A DNA stretch of 64,000 nucleotides, taken from Paraburkholderia panacisoli (lineage in GTDB: Bacteria; Pseudomonadota; Gammaproteobacteria; Burkholderiales; Burkholderiaceae). The DNA lies in assembly GCF_008369935.1 (NCBI RefSeq), contig NZ_VTUZ01000005.1, positions 124,001 through 188,000 on the forward strand. The letters run 5' to 3'. Within the stretch, counting starts at the first letter, position 1, and each line of letters begins with the position of its first letter. Positions 41,021 to 51,635 of the stretch are shown in pieces. The notes beneath the pieces are model-generated. The model saw only the letters and a list, made by a program, of their open reading frames with translations. It ran no database searches and had not been told where the DNA came from. A program made the translations under genes and the position numbers.

Positions 41021-41805
41021 ACGCGGTGGAGCGCTCATATCTAGCGCTTCCATTGCCGACCAGTACGAAAAGGCTATTGTCGCCCTGCTTCGCAAGATGA
41101 CCGAAGAGACGGTGAGCGAACTGCGGGCGATGTTCGACGATCCGGGCTATGCGATGGATGCCATTGACGGCAATCCTGCCTCGCGTGCGCGGATCATCAT
41201 CAACTACCTCAAGCGCAAGTACGGCAAGTACTTCAACAAGCTGGCCCAGACCGCAACCGAGCGGATGATCCGGCAGACGATCAAGCATTCGACGGTCACG
41301 CTCAATATCTCGCTGAAAGAGATTGCGAAAGAGATCGAACTCGATCCTGCATTCCTCAACACCGGGCGCTTCAAAGAGATTGTGACCGCCTCGACGCAAG
41401 AGGCCGCGCAACTCATCAAGACGCTGCCCGAACAGTACCTGTCGCAGGTGCAAGGCCAGGTGATGCGCTCGATCACGACCGGGACCGGATTGCAAACGCT
41501 GGTGCCGTTTCTGCGCGAGAAGTACGGGCAGAACGTGCGGAAGGCTCGCAGCGTGGCGCACGACCAGACGCGCAAGGCGTACTCCAATATCTCCAATGCG
41601 CGGATGATGGCGGCTGGTGTCGAGGAGTTCGAGTGGGTGCATTCGCGCGGCGGCAAGGTGCCGCGCCCTCAGCACGTCGCATGGGGCGGGAAGATCTTCC
41701 GCTTCGACAAGCCTCCTGTTGACGACACATTCGGGCCAGTACTTCCTGGCATAGCGATCAACTGCCGCTGCTTTGCCCGTCCTATTCTGAATTTTGGATA
41801 CAAAG

Positions 41806-41816
<11 letters not shown>
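41001..41816 (+). CDS. Minor head protein (Mu gpF / SPP1 gp7-like)
   Basis: 271 aa from a GTG at 41001 inside the portal gene. The C-terminal signature of the family is clear: [31 protein letters not shown] and [13 protein letters not shown]. Probably a head-ejection or head-morphogenesis protein bound to the portal. Confidence 0.87.
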
Positions 41817-43628
<1,812 letters not shown>

Positions 43629-43646
43629 TCCACGGAGAACGAAACC

Positions 43647-44159
43647 ATGTTCCAACAGACTGTCAATGTCATGCAAGGCTTCGGCGTGCCGGGTGAAGTG
43701 CAGCTCGCGAGCCCGAAACGCGTCGAAAGCCTGATCATCAACTCGGCCGGCGCAACGCCGAACGTGTACGGCTTCGCAGCCACGAAATCGAACGCGACCA
43801 ACATCGCCAAGATGGGCGGCGCCATCACCAACGGCTCGACTGTATTCGCCGGCCTGATGGTCAATCCGAAAGCGGCAACGCTGTTCGGCACGACCTCGGG
43901 CACGCTGGCACCGACGCTGGCGATTCCCGACAACCAGCAAGCCGACTTCCTGACGATGGGTGATGTCACGGTGGCTGTCAACACCGCGTGCAACATCGGC
44001 GATCTCGTGTCGTACAACACGACGACCGGCGCACTGAGCACGTACGCTCCGGGCGGCACGGTTCCGGCTGGTACCACAACGATCCCGAACGCGATCGTGT
44101 ATCGCTACCCGGTCGCAGCAGTCGGCGGCGGCATCACCGTCGTTCGTCTGACCAACTAA
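43647..44159 (+). CDS. Head decoration / structural cement protein
   Basis: 170 aa, beta-rich, Gly/Thr-rich (MGGAITNGSTVFAGLMVNPK, VSYNTTTGALSTYAPG). It lies between the protease/scaffold and major capsid genes, the usual place of a decoration protein. A GGAG site precedes the ATG. Confidence 0.72.
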   Translation: MFQQTVNVMQGFGVPGEVQLASPKRVESLIINSAGATPNVYGFAATKSNATNIAKMGGAITNGSTVFAGLMVNPKAATLFGTTSGTLAPTLAIPDNQQADFLTMGDVTVAVNTACNIGDLVSYNTTTGALSTYAPGGTVPAGTTTIPNAIVYRYPVAAVGGGITVVRLTN

Positions 44160-44172
44160 CTCACGGGGCTTT

Positions 44173-44250
44173 AAGCCCAAATCCCCTGGCCCCGCCCTGA
44201 GCGGGGTTTTTATTGGCCTCGCTAAATGCGGGGCTTTTTCGTTTGGGCTT
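44173..44250 (+). terminator. Two tandem terminators enclosed by a 9-bp stem
   Basis: CCCCGC-CCTGA-GCGGGG followed by TTTTT (44190-44211), then GCCTCGC/GCGGGGC (44216-44234, one G-U) followed by TTTTT. A 9-bp outer pair AAGCCCAAA (44173-44181)/TTTGGGCTT (44242-44250) closes both. Located between the decoration and major capsid genes. Confidence 0.85.
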
Positions 44251-44273
44251 ATCGCCAAAAGGAAAAGGACAAA

Positions 44274-45428
44274 ATGGCTCTGCAAATCTCCAAAACTTAT
44301 TCCGGCGTGAGTGGTCGCGAGGCCGCCGCACGTCGCGCTGAGGGCAAGCCGCTCTTTGCGATGGATAGCGCTGACGTACAGCACTACGTCGAACTGAAGC
44401 TCGCCGGCCTCGGCATCGATCAAGGCTGGGCGGCAAAGGCTGCGCGTTTCGCAATGGACGCCGCGGCGATGGACGATCCGCAAGGCGGCGTTTTCACCGC
44501 GTCGATCGGCACGCCGGTTCAGTTCCTGCAAGCATGGCTGCCGGGTCTCGTGCGCGCCGTGTTCGCAATCCGCCAGATCGACGAAATCGTCGGCATGTCG
44601 ACGGTCGGCGAATGGCACGACGAAGAAGTCGTGCAAGGCTCCATCGAATCGATGGGTGACGCCGTTCCGTACGGCGACCTGTCGAACGTGCCGCTGGCAT
44701 CGTGGAACGTGAACTTCGAGCGCCGAACCATCGTCCGCTTCGAAAAGGGCTTCGCGGTTGGTCGTCTAGAAGAAGCGCGTGCCGGTGCAATGCGTGTTTC
44801 GTCGCAAGCTGAAAAGCGTATCGGCGCTTCGACGGCGCTCGACATCCAGCGTAACCTAGTTGGCTTCTTCGGCTACAACGGCGGCGCAGACCGCACGTAC
44901 GGTCTGTTGAACGACCCGTACCTGCCGGCATACGTGACGGTGGCGAACGGCGCAACGTCGGGCTCGCCCCTGTGGTCGACCAAAACGACGCTGGACATCA
45001 TCTCCGACCTGCTGGTTGCGTTCAAGACGATCGAGATCCAGTCGGGCGGCAACATCCAGCCGAAGGTCGACGACACGACGCTCGTTCTCCCGACCGGCTT
45101 CGACACGTACCTCGGCCTGCCGACGACCCTCGGCTACTCGGCTTCGGCATGGCTGCGCGACAACTATCCGAAGTGCCGCGTGATCACCGCACCGCAGTTT
45201 GCCGCGGCGAACGGTGGCGCGAACGTGTTCTATCTGTTTGCCGATCGCGTTTCGAGCGAGCCGGATTCGACGGACGATGGCCGCACGTTCCTGCAGGCAG
45301 TGCCGGCGAAGTTCCAGACGCTCGGCGTGCAGCAGGAGTCGAAGCGCTACATCGAGGACTTCACGAATGCTAGCGCTGGCGTGATGACGAAACGCCCGTG
45401 GGCCGTCGTGCGTTACAGCGGGATCTAA
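44274..45428 (+). CDS. Major capsid protein (DUF2184 type)
   Basis: 384 aa from MALQISKTYSGV at 44274 with an AAAAGG-type site; the longer frame runs through the terminators. DUF2184 text: EWHDEEVVQGSIESMGDAVP, RTYGLLNDPYLPAYVTV and VVRYSGI at the end. It builds the icosahedral shell. Separate terminators before it and a folded leader after it suggest level control. Confidence 0.88.
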   Translation: MALQISKTYSGVSGREAAARRAEGKPLFAMDSADVQHYVELKLAGLGIDQGWAAKAARFAMDAAAMDDPQGGVFTASIGTPVQFLQAWLPGLVRAVFAIRQIDEIVGMSTVGEWHDEEVVQGSIESMGDAVPYGDLSNVPLASWNVNFERRTIVRFEKGFAVGRLEEARAGAMRVSSQAEKRIGASTALDIQRNLVGFFGYNGGADRTYGLLNDPYLPAYVTVANGATSGSPLWSTKTTLDIISDLLVAFKTIEIQSGGNIQPKVDDTTLVLPTGFDTYLGLPTTLGYSASAWLRDNYPKCRVITAPQFAAANGGANVFYLFADRVSSEPDSTDDGRTFLQAVPAKFQTLGVQQESKRYIEDFTNASAGVMTKRPWAVVRYSGI

Positions 45429-45436
45429 GCAGCTTT

Positions 45437-45526
45437 GCCCGGACTAGGCCGCGCGAGCCGAAGCCACGCCATACCTCCTAACGTGGCGCGTCCGGGCATC
45501 TCATTTCGGAGGCAGGAGAAAAGAAC
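45437..45526 (+). promoter_or_regulatory. Leader D: same pseudoknot fold before a head gene
   Basis: Outer stem GCCCGGAC (45437-45444)/GTCCGGGC (45490-45497); inside, GGC/GCC (45447-45459) and GCCACG/CGTGGC (45463-45487). The 13-base loop holds CCTCC (45474-45478), which can pair with the ribosome site GGAGG (45508-45512), or CTCCT with AGGAG. Layout and distances match the HNH leaders, but there is no TATAAT box and no HNH gene. Confidence 0.65.
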
Positions 45527-45922
45527 ATGCCTTACATCGCATCGACCCTCACTTGCGACCAGAAGTACACGCATTTCAGCCGCAATGCTGACGGCTTCCT
45601 GACCGAGATCGAAGACAAAACCGTTGTCATCAAAGGCGGCTTCGGTCTCGCCACCAAGAATTTCGTGACGCCGACCGGCGCGACGCTGACGCCGATCACG
45701 GACGAGCAGCTTGCATCGCTCGAGCAGCATTCGCAATTCAAGATGCACCAGGACAAGGGTTTCGTGAAGGTCGTGAAGGGCGGCTCGGCTGACGGCGACA
45801 AGGCCGCATCGGGCATGACGCTCGGCGACAAGTCGCAGCCGCTCAATCCGCAGATGTATCAGAAGAAGGACGAAGACCGTCCTGAAATCCTGTCCGTCAA
45901 CACCGGCCCGATCAAAGTATGA
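45527..45922 (+). CDS. Head-associated protein
   Basis: 131 aa (MPYIASTLTCDQKYTHFSRN, VVIKGGFGLATKNFVTP). Located between major capsid and DUF4054 genes, where related phages have a small structural protein. Its ribosome site lies in a folded leader. Function inferred from place only. Confidence 0.62.
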   Translation: MPYIASTLTCDQKYTHFSRNADGFLTEIEDKTVVIKGGFGLATKNFVTPTGATLTPITDEQLASLEQHSQFKMHQDKGFVKVVKGGSADGDKAASGMTLGDKSQPLNPQMYQKKDEDRPEILSVNTGPIKV

Positions 45923-46335
45923 CCTTCGATCCCGTTGCCTTCCGGGCAGCGTTTCCGGCATTCCAGGAGACGCCTGATGCCGCCATCCTGGTATGGGCGA
46001 GCATCGTTGAGCAATCACCGATGGCGTCGTGGTTCGCCTGTGCACCGCTGACCCAGCAACAACTGATCGTGGCGCACATCGGCTACATGCTGGCGAACGC
46101 CAACTCGATCGGCAATTCGCAGGGTGGCGGCGCTGTGGTGAGCGGCACGGAAGGCAGCGTATCGGCTTCGTTCGTTGCGCCCCCGGTCAAGGATGGGCTG
46201 GAGTATTACCTATCGAGTTCGACCTACGGGCAGATGCTGTGGGCGATGCTCAATATCAGTTCTGCTGGCGGGGTGTATGTCGGCGGCCTGCCTGAGCGGC
46301 ATGCGTTTCGTAAGGTGGGCGGGACGTTTCGGTAA
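45919..46335 (+). CDS. Head-tail connector (DUF4054 type)
   Basis: 138 aa. DUF4054 pattern: FDPVAFRAAFPAFQE, IVAHIGYMLANANSI, YGQMLWAMLNISSAGGVYVG. These proteins form the adaptor ring below the portal. ATGA overlap with the gene before. Confidence 0.8.
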   Translation: MTFDPVAFRAAFPAFQETPDAAILVWASIVEQSPMASWFACAPLTQQQLIVAHIGYMLANANSIGNSQGGGAVVSGTEGSVSASFVAPPVKDGLEYYLSSSTYGQMLWAMLNISSAGGVYVGGLPERHAFRKVGGTFR

Positions 46336-46554
46336 CTACGGATCGTCCTCCTTGCTCATGTCCTCTGCCTGATGACACGACTCGATCATGTCGGCGATTT
46401 CCTCGACCTCTGATGGACTCAGTTCGAACCGGTACGAGCACCGCGGGCACTTGATCCCGATCTTCAGGTACTCGTCGAGATTCCTGAAAAAACTGAACCC
46501 GCACCGTTCGCAAACGAACGGAATCGACTCCTCTAATGTGCGCGAGCTGTACAT
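46336..46554 (-). CDS. Antisense zinc-ribbon protein (possible moron)
   Basis: 72 aa on the strand opposite to all late genes. MYSSRTLEESIPFVCERCGF, then CPRC and an acidic helix EVEEIADMIESCHQAEDM look like genuine coding text with a four-Cys ribbon. It ends right at the stop of the connector gene, and its ATG overlaps the ATG of the next rightward gene (ACATGCGG). An inserted extra gene expressed from the prophage is likely. Confidence 0.6.
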   Translation of the reverse strand: MYSSRTLEESIPFVCERCGFSFFRNLDEYLKIGIKCPRCSYRFELSPSEVEEIADMIESCHQAEDMSKEDDP

Positions 46555-47101
46555 GCGGCTGAACCTTGACAAGATCAACGAGCGCCTTCAACCGCTCAAA
46601 GAAAAGGTAATCCAGGCGGGGATTCTCGGCGGGCAATACGAGGACGGCACGAACATCGCCTACGTGGCGGCCATCCAGGAATACGGCGCTCCTGCTGCAA
46701 AGATACCCCCTCGCCCATTCCTGTCAACTGCCGCCGCGGACAACCAGAAAGACTGGACGAAGCACCTCGGCGAAGGCATCGCGGCGGTCGCTGCGGGTCA
46801 ACTCACTGCGGAAGACCTCATGGAGGCAGTCGGCTCCCTGATGGCGGCCGACATCCAGAAGAAGATATCAGAAATCAACGCGCCCGCCCTGAGTCCGATC
46901 ACGATCATGCTGCGCGGGATGCGTAGCCACGACCGTAACCTCAAAGTCACGGGAAAGACTGTGGGCGAGGCCGCACAACGCGTTGCGGAAGGGCTGACGG
47001 ACTACGGCGCGACGACCAAGCCGCTTGTCCCGGCTGAGGCCGAGGGTGGCACCGGGTTGCTCCTTAAGTCCATCTCTCATAACGCGGTGGACAAATCATG
47101 A
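46553..47101 (+). CDS. Neck/tail completion protein (HK97 gp10 or Mu gpG-like)
   Basis: 182 aa from MRLNLDKINERLQPLKEKVI at 46553; the frame upstream is the shadow of the antisense gene. The PPRPFLSTAA motif and helical N-terminus are typical of tail completion proteins. No strong ribosome site is visible. Confidence 0.68.
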   Translation: MRLNLDKINERLQPLKEKVIQAGILGGQYEDGTNIAYVAAIQEYGAPAAKIPPRPFLSTAAADNQKDWTKHLGEGIAAVAAGQLTAEDLMEAVGSLMAADIQKKISEINAPALSPITIMLRGMRSHDRNLKVTGKTVGEAAQRVAEGLTDYGATTKPLVPAEAEGGTGLLLKSISHNAVDKS

Positions 47102-47481
47102 AGCTGCGGACAATCGCCAACGGCGCGATACAGGGCATCAACCGCAATCAGCAGATCACGTGGGTGCAGAACAGCGGCTATACGACCGCGGCGGATGGAA
47201 CCCGGACGCCTAATCAGGCGTCGACGCCGGTCTGGGCCAACGTCCAGGCATTAAGCGGCACTGATCTTCGTCATATGGATGGCCTGAACATCCAGGGCGT
47301 TATGCGCTCGGTCTACCTGTATGGCGACGTGGAAGGCATCGTGCGCGCCAACGGCCAAGGCGGCGACATTCTCCAGTTCCCGATGTCTCCGGGCGGCACG
47401 ATGCATGACTGGCTGGTCACGCAGGTTATGGAAACCTGGTCTGAATGGTGTCGCGTGATCGTCACCTTGCAAAACCCATGA
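47098..47481 (+). CDS. Head-tail joining protein
   Basis: 127 aa, beta-rich ([38 protein letters not shown]). By size and place it is a tail terminator or stopper subunit. ATGA overlap with the previous gene. Confidence 0.62.
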   Translation: MKLRTIANGAIQGINRNQQITWVQNSGYTTAADGTRTPNQASTPVWANVQALSGTDLRHMDGLNIQGVMRSVYLYGDVEGIVRANGQGGDILQFPMSPGGTMHDWLVTQVMETWSEWCRVIVTLQNP

Positions 47482-48197
47482 CGACCTTATCCCTCACCGA
47501 ATCGCAGACCCTCGCGGCGCTGCGATCGTTCATACAGTCGGTTCTTCCGGCGAGCATCGAAGTAGTTCTCGCGCAGCAAAACCGTGTGGCGATGCCGCAA
47601 GGGGCGTTTGTTGCCATGACGCCGCTCTCGCGAACGAGGCTTGCGACGAACGTCGACACCTATTCGGATTGCGCCTTCGTCGGCTCAATCGCTGGAAACA
47701 CGCTGACCGTGACTGAGATGAGCCTCGGAACGATCGCTGTTGGCGCAACGCTGTTCGGTGCTGGCATCACAGCAGGAACGACGATCACCGCGCAGGGAAC
47801 TGGCACGGGCGGCATTGGAACCTACGCAGTCAGCCAGCCGCAGACCGTAGCAAGCGAAGTCATGGCTTGCGGCAGCAAGAGCATGTTGCAGGCTACTCAG
47901 GTGGTTGTGCAGCTAGACCTCTATGGGCCTGGCTCTGCCGACTACGCACAGATCCTGACCACGACGTTTCGTGACGGATACGCGGTCGACCAGTTTGCAT
48001 CGTCCGGATTCGACGTCGCGCCACTTCATGCCGACGACGCGAATCAGATGCCGTTGATCGACGGCGAGTCCCAGTATGAAGAGCGCTGGACCATCCGCTG
48101 CACCTTGCAATGCAATCCGTCCGTGACGGTTCCTCAGCAGTTCGCATCCAGCCTCGAAGCCAGCGTCATTAGCGTTCAAGCGCAATACCCCGCCTAA
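47478..48197 (+). CDS. Neck protein with inserted beta module
   Basis: 239 aa from [20 protein letters not shown]. The neck fold is split by an insert (about residues 62-132: [30 protein letters not shown]), which also occurs in the baseplate J protein. Without the insert the protein would be about 165 aa, normal for a neck protein. A terminator follows. Confidence 0.65.
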   Translation: MTTLSLTESQTLAALRSFIQSVLPASIEVVLAQQNRVAMPQGAFVAMTPLSRTRLATNVDTYSDCAFVGSIAGNTLTVTEMSLGTIAVGATLFGAGITAGTTITAQGTGTGGIGTYAVSQPQTVASEVMACGSKSMLQATQVVVQLDLYGPGSADYAQILTTTFRDGYAVDQFASSGFDVAPLHADDANQMPLIDGESQYEERWTIRCTLQCNPSVTVPQQFASSLEASVISVQAQYPA

Positions 48198-48219
48198 TCC
48201 GCATCACCCCTTTCTTTCG

Positions 48220-48244
48220 AGCCCGCCACTGAGCGGGCTTTTTT
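48220..48244 (+). terminator. Terminator before tail sheath
   Basis: AGCCCGC-CACTGA-GCGGGCT with a T-run. GGGCT can pair instead with AGCCC at the sheath ribosome site, so switching is possible. Confidence 0.85.
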
Positions 48245-48259
48245 CATTCTGGAGCCCAA

Positions 48260-49768
48260 ATGGCGAGCATCCCAGCCAGCGCGATCGTATCCGTAGTGCC
48301 CTCCGTAATTTCGGCTGGTGGGAGTGCACTTGAACTCATCGGCTTGTGCCTTACGTCGAACCCCCGCGTTCCGACCGGTCAAGTCCTCTCGTTCCCCTCG
48401 GCATCGGCCGTGTCGTCCTATTTCGGCCCGGTATCGGTTCAGGCCGCGCAAGCCGCGATCTATTTCGCCGGCTTCGAAGGCTCGAATGTGCTGCCGGCTG
48501 CAATGCTGTTCGCACAGTACAACCTTGCAGCCGTTCCGGGCTATCTGCGTGGCGGCAGTGTGTCGGGCCTGACGCTCACACAACTGCAGGCACTAAGCGG
48601 AACGCTGACGATCACGTTCGCTGGCACTGGCCTTACGTCGTCGACCATCAACCTGTCGTCGGCGACGAGCTTTTCGAACGCGGCCACGATCATTCAGGCC
48701 GCTTTCACGTCGCCCCCGTTCGCGGTCACCTACGACAGCGTGTCGGGTGCATTCGTGTTCACGAGCACGGCGTCGGGCGCGACGGCTACGATCACCTATG
48801 CCACGGGCACTTTGGCCGCGGGGCTTCTGCTTACGCAGGCTGCGGGCGCAACCCTGTCGCAAGGCGCGGCTGCGGCTGCCGCTCCGGCTGCCTACATGAA
48901 TGGCATCGTCGCGCAGACGACGAACTGGGCAAGCTTCTTCACGGACTTTGATCCAGACGCTGGCAGCGGCAACGCGCTCAAGTACGCATTTGCGGCATGG
49001 GCTGGTACGACTCAAGACGAGTTCGTCTACTTCTGCGAAGACGCAGACATCACGCCGACCCAGTCGACGAACGCCGCTTCCTCGCTGGGCCAGAAGATCA
49101 TCGCGGCCGGTATCTCGGGCACGGCGCCTATTTACGTGCCGAGCATTCCGTACGGTCTCGCCGCTTTCGCTTCGGGCTCGGTCGCATCGATCGACTTCAC
49201 CGAAACGAACGGTCAGGCGACGCTGGCGTTCAAGTCGCAGTCGGGCATCGTGCCGAGCGTCACCAACCAGACCGTGGCGGCGAACCTGCAAGCCAATGGG
49301 TATTGCTGGTATGGAGCGTACGCCACGGCAAACCAAGGCTTTGAATTCTTCTATCCCGGAACGATTTCTGGGCCTTTTGAGTACATCGACGCGTATGTCG
49401 GCCAGATTTGGTTGAATAGCGCACTGCAACTTGCGCTTATCGAGCTGCTGGTTAACGTAAAGAGCATCCCCTATAGCCCTTCCGGCTATGCGCTCATCAG
49501 CGCAGCGATGATGGACCCCATCAATGCTGCACTTAACTTTGGCTTGATTACTCCGAACGTAACCCTGTCATCAGCGCAGCAGGCGGAAGTGAATAATGCG
49601 GCTGGAAAGAGCATTGCGGGCAACCTTCAATCGCAGGGGTATTACTTGCAAGTTCTTCCGGCCAGTTCCCAGGCTCGCGGAAATCGCCAATCACCACCGG
49701 TAACGCTCTGGTACTGTTCCGGAGGTGCCGTGCAGCAGATCAATGTCGCATCCGTGGAAGTTCAGTAG
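48260..49768 (+). CDS. Tail sheath protein (DUF3383 type)
   Basis: 502 aa. The start ([20 protein letters not shown]) and the end ([20 protein letters not shown]) match DUF3383 sheath proteins of contractile tails. The middle (about 90-215) is a Thr/Ala-rich surface domain. Its presence defines the phage as a myovirus. Confidence 0.87.
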   Translation: MASIPASAIVSVVPSVISAGGSALELIGLCLTSNPRVPTGQVLSFPSASAVSSYFGPVSVQAAQAAIYFAGFEGSNVLPAAMLFAQYNLAAVPGYLRGGSVSGLTLTQLQALSGTLTITFAGTGLTSSTINLSSATSFSNAATIIQAAFTSPPFAVTYDSVSGAFVFTSTASGATATITYATGTLAAGLLLTQAAGATLSQGAAAAAAPAAYMNGIVAQTTNWASFFTDFDPDAGSGNALKYAFAAWAGTTQDEFVYFCEDADITPTQSTNAASSLGQKIIAAGISGTAPIYVPSIPYGLAAFASGSVASIDFTETNGQATLAFKSQSGIVPSVTNQTVAANLQANGYCWYGAYATANQGFEFFYPGTISGPFEYIDAYVGQIWLNSALQLALIELLVNVKSIPYSPSGYALISAAMMDPINAALNFGLITPNVTLSSAQQAEVNNAAGKSIAGNLQSQGYYLQVLPASSQARGNRQSPPVTLWYCSGGAVQQINVASVEVQ

Positions 49769-49862
49769 TAAAATATTAATGTGCGGGATAGGAGGCATCC
49801 GACAAGCCAGTTCCCTAGCTGGCTTCCCGCACCACTCACTAGGGTTTGCTTAGGGGCAAACA
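49769..49862 (+). promoter_or_regulatory. HNH leader B: TAAAAT box plus pseudoknotted RNA
   Basis: TAAAAT (49769-49774) directly follows the sheath stop codon. Six bases later: outer stem GTGCGGG (49781-49787)/CCCGCAC (49826-49832), inner hairpins GGA-GGCA-TCC (49791-49800) and AGCCAG/CTGGCT (49805-49824). The loop CCCTAG (49813-49818) pairs with CTAGGG (49839-49844). A GTTTGC/GCAAAC hairpin holds the AGGGG ribosome site in its loop. Confidence 0.75.
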
Positions 49863-50417
49863 ATGAATCTGAAAACCTGCACAAAGTGCGGTGTGACGAA
49901 GGCGTTTGATCATTTCCACGCGCATAACAGATCGAAAGACGGTAAGCGCTCAACGTGCAAAACTTGTCGACAGAGCGAAGATCCCGGCGCAGCGGCGCGG
50001 GCCAGGCGGTATTACGCTAACAACCGAGAAAAGGTTCTTGCCTATCAAAAGGCATATTCCAAGGATCACCCGGAAGTCGCGGCTCGATCTCAAAAAGTCT
50101 GGCTCGGGAAGAATGGATTTTTGTATCAAGTCCAATGGAAGCGAAATAATCCAGGTCGTGTTAATGCACTAACTGCAAAGCGCAGAGAGTGTGTGCGCCG
50201 AGCGACACCGACTTGGGCCAATCTGGTGGAAATCGAGAAGTTTTACATCGAAGCGCGCGCTTTGACGGAATCCACGGGTGTGCCTCATCACGTCGACCAC
50301 GTCGTACCGATGACATCAAAACTCGTCTGTGGTCTTCACTGCCAGTTCAACTTGCAAGTGCTGCCTGGGAAAGAGAATCTCCAAAAGCATAATCGGCACT
50401 GGCCGGATATGCCGTAA
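49863..50417 (+). CDS. HNH homing endonuclease B
   Basis: 184 aa. N-terminal Cys pairs (CTKCGV, CKTC), basic middle, and a C-terminal HNH-like core with VPHHVDHVVPMTSK, LVCGLHCQFNLQVL and a conserved end NRHWPDMP. Closely related to endonuclease C. Inserted between sheath and tube genes with its own folded leader, followed by a terminator. Confidence 0.85.
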   Translation: MNLKTCTKCGVTKAFDHFHAHNRSKDGKRSTCKTCRQSEDPGAAARARRYYANNREKVLAYQKAYSKDHPEVAARSQKVWLGKNGFLYQVQWKRNNPGRVNALTAKRRECVRRATPTWANLVEIEKFYIEARALTESTGVPHHVDHVVPMTSKLVCGLHCQFNLQVLPGKENLQKHNRHWPDMP

Positions 50418-50438
50418 GCAGCATTCACCGAATTCAAC

Positions 50439-50464
50439 AAAGCCACCCTTCGCGGTGGCTTTTT
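50439..50464 (+). terminator. Terminator before tail tube
   Basis: AAAGCCACC-CTTCGC-GGTGGCTTT, 9 bp, with TTTTT. Confidence 0.88.
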
Positions 50465-50481
50465 CATTTCTGGAGCCTTAG

Positions 50482-50913
50482 ATGGCAGACATCACCTCAG
50501 CGAACAGTTCGCTCCTAATCGGTGTTAGTGGGCTTTTCACGATCCCCCAGCATCTCGCCGGCTTCAGTGCCGACGACATGTACGAAATTGCCAGCGTTGA
50601 TAACAAAGAGGTCATGATCGGCGTTGATGGCGTCCTGTCTGCCGGCTGGATTCCCGCGGTGAAGGTCATGACCGTGACGCTTCAGGCTGACAGCGCGTCG
50701 AATACATTTTTTGAGAGCTGGGCCGCGTCAGAAGAAGCCGCGAAAACCCCCTTCTTCGCCTTCGGCGTCATCAATCAACCTTCTGTCAGCCGCATTTACA
50801 CCCTGACGAACGGCGTGCTGAAGAACTACACGCCTCTCGCGCATGCCGGCCGAACCCTTCAGCCGCGCAAGTTCGAGGTGCATTGGCAGACCGTTATCGG
50901 AGCGCCGATCTAA
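50482..50913 (+). CDS. Tail tube protein (DUF3277 type)
   Basis: 143 aa. DUF3277 pattern: ADITSANSSLLIGVSGLF, VMTVTLQADSASNTFFESW and FEVHWQTVIGAPI. Forms the inner tube under the sheath. Next to the chaperone gene with no gap. Confidence 0.87.
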   Translation: MADITSANSSLLIGVSGLFTIPQHLAGFSADDMYEIASVDNKEVMIGVDGVLSAGWIPAVKVMTVTLQADSASNTFFESWAASEEAAKTPFFAFGVINQPSVSRIYTLTNGVLKNYTPLAHAGRTLQPRKFEVHWQTVIGAPI

Positions 50914-51342
50914 ATGGCCCGCAAGACTAAGACGCTGGTCATTGAGACCGCTGGCCGCGACGCCGGCAAGATGTTCCACATCACGGAGCTGTCGGCATCC
51001 GAAGCTGAAGCCTGGGCCACGCGCGCCCTCTTCGTCATGATGAACTGTGGCGTGGAGGTTCCCGATGACCTCATGTCGGCCGGTCTTGCCGGCATCGCAG
51101 CGATCGGCATCAAGTCGCTGTCGCGTGTTCCGTACGAGATGGCGAAGCCGCTGTTCGATGAAATGATGGCCTGCATCGCCGTCGTTCCCGATCCGAAACA
51201 ACCTCTTGTGAAGCGCGGCTACGGTGGTGTCGGTCCGATGATCGAGGACGACATCGAGGAAGTCTCGACGCGCCTGCAACTCCGCAAGGCAGTCCTCGAA
51301 TTGCATCTCGATTTTTTCTTCTCGCCGCCCGATCAAAACTAG
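50914..51342 (+). CDS. Tail assembly chaperone (G-like)
   Basis: 142 aa (KTLVIETAGRDAGKMFHITE, SASEAEAWATRALFVMMN). It lies between tube and tape measure, where chaperones that coat the tape measure are encoded. It ends in a stop just before a second frame that continues the domain, see next entry. Confidence 0.8.
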   Translation: MARKTKTLVIETAGRDAGKMFHITELSASEAEAWATRALFVMMNCGVEVPDDLMSAGLAGIAAIGIKSLSRVPYEMAKPLFDEMMACIAVVPDPKQPLVKRGYGGVGPMIEDDIEEVSTRLQLRKAVLELHLDFFFSPPDQN

Positions 51343-51538
51343 AGGGGGCGGAGGGAGCGTCGAGGGTTTAATCGACTATCCCAATGTCTCTCGCTCGATC
51401 GGCATGGTGGTTTCGAGAAAGTACGCGACGTTGCATGAGTTGCAGACCGTATATGGGGCAGAAGACCTCTATGACTTTCTTGAAATCGTCGTTGTAGACG
51501 CGGCGAACGAGCGCACGTTAAACGAAAGAAAGGATTGA
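51314..51538 (+). CDS. Tail chaperone extension read by frameshift (T-like)
   Basis: A second frame (+1 or -2 relative to the chaperone) runs to a TGA at 51538 with coding text SVEGLIDYPNVSRSIG, YATLHELQTVYGAEDLYDF and LEIVVVDAANERTL and no start or ribosome site. The text matches the T part of G/GT chaperone pairs. A run of six T followed by C (51312-51318) before the zero-frame stop is a possible slip site. Start shown is approximate. Confidence 0.68.
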   Translation, partial: FSSRRPIKTRGGGGSVEGLIDYPNVSRSIGMVVSRKYATLHELQTVYGAEDLYDFLEIVVVDAANERTLNERKD

Positions 51539-51635
51539 TATAATCGCCATGCGCGGCCTAGGCTGATCCCCGAAAGCCCGGTTCCTAGCCGGGTTGGCCG
51601 CGCCCACATAAACTAGGGTTGCTATAGGGGCAACG
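51539..51635 (+). promoter_or_regulatory. HNH leader C: TATAAT box plus pseudoknotted RNA
   Basis: TATAAT (51539-51544) directly follows the TGA, which supplies an extended TGn. Six bases later: outer stem GCGCGGCC (51551-51558)/GGCCGCGC (51596-51603), a weak inner GG/CC hairpin and CCCGG/CCGGG (51577-51593). The loop TCCTAG (51583-51588) pairs with CTAGGG (51613-51618, one G-U). GTTGC/GCAAC (51618-51634) holds the ribosome site in its loop. Confidence 0.75.

Noticed and set aside
51551..51603. Hammerhead-like CTGAT...GAAA text in leader C
   Set aside because: The conserved GA after CUGAU is missing and leaders A and B lack the core, so it is not a hammerhead ribozyme.
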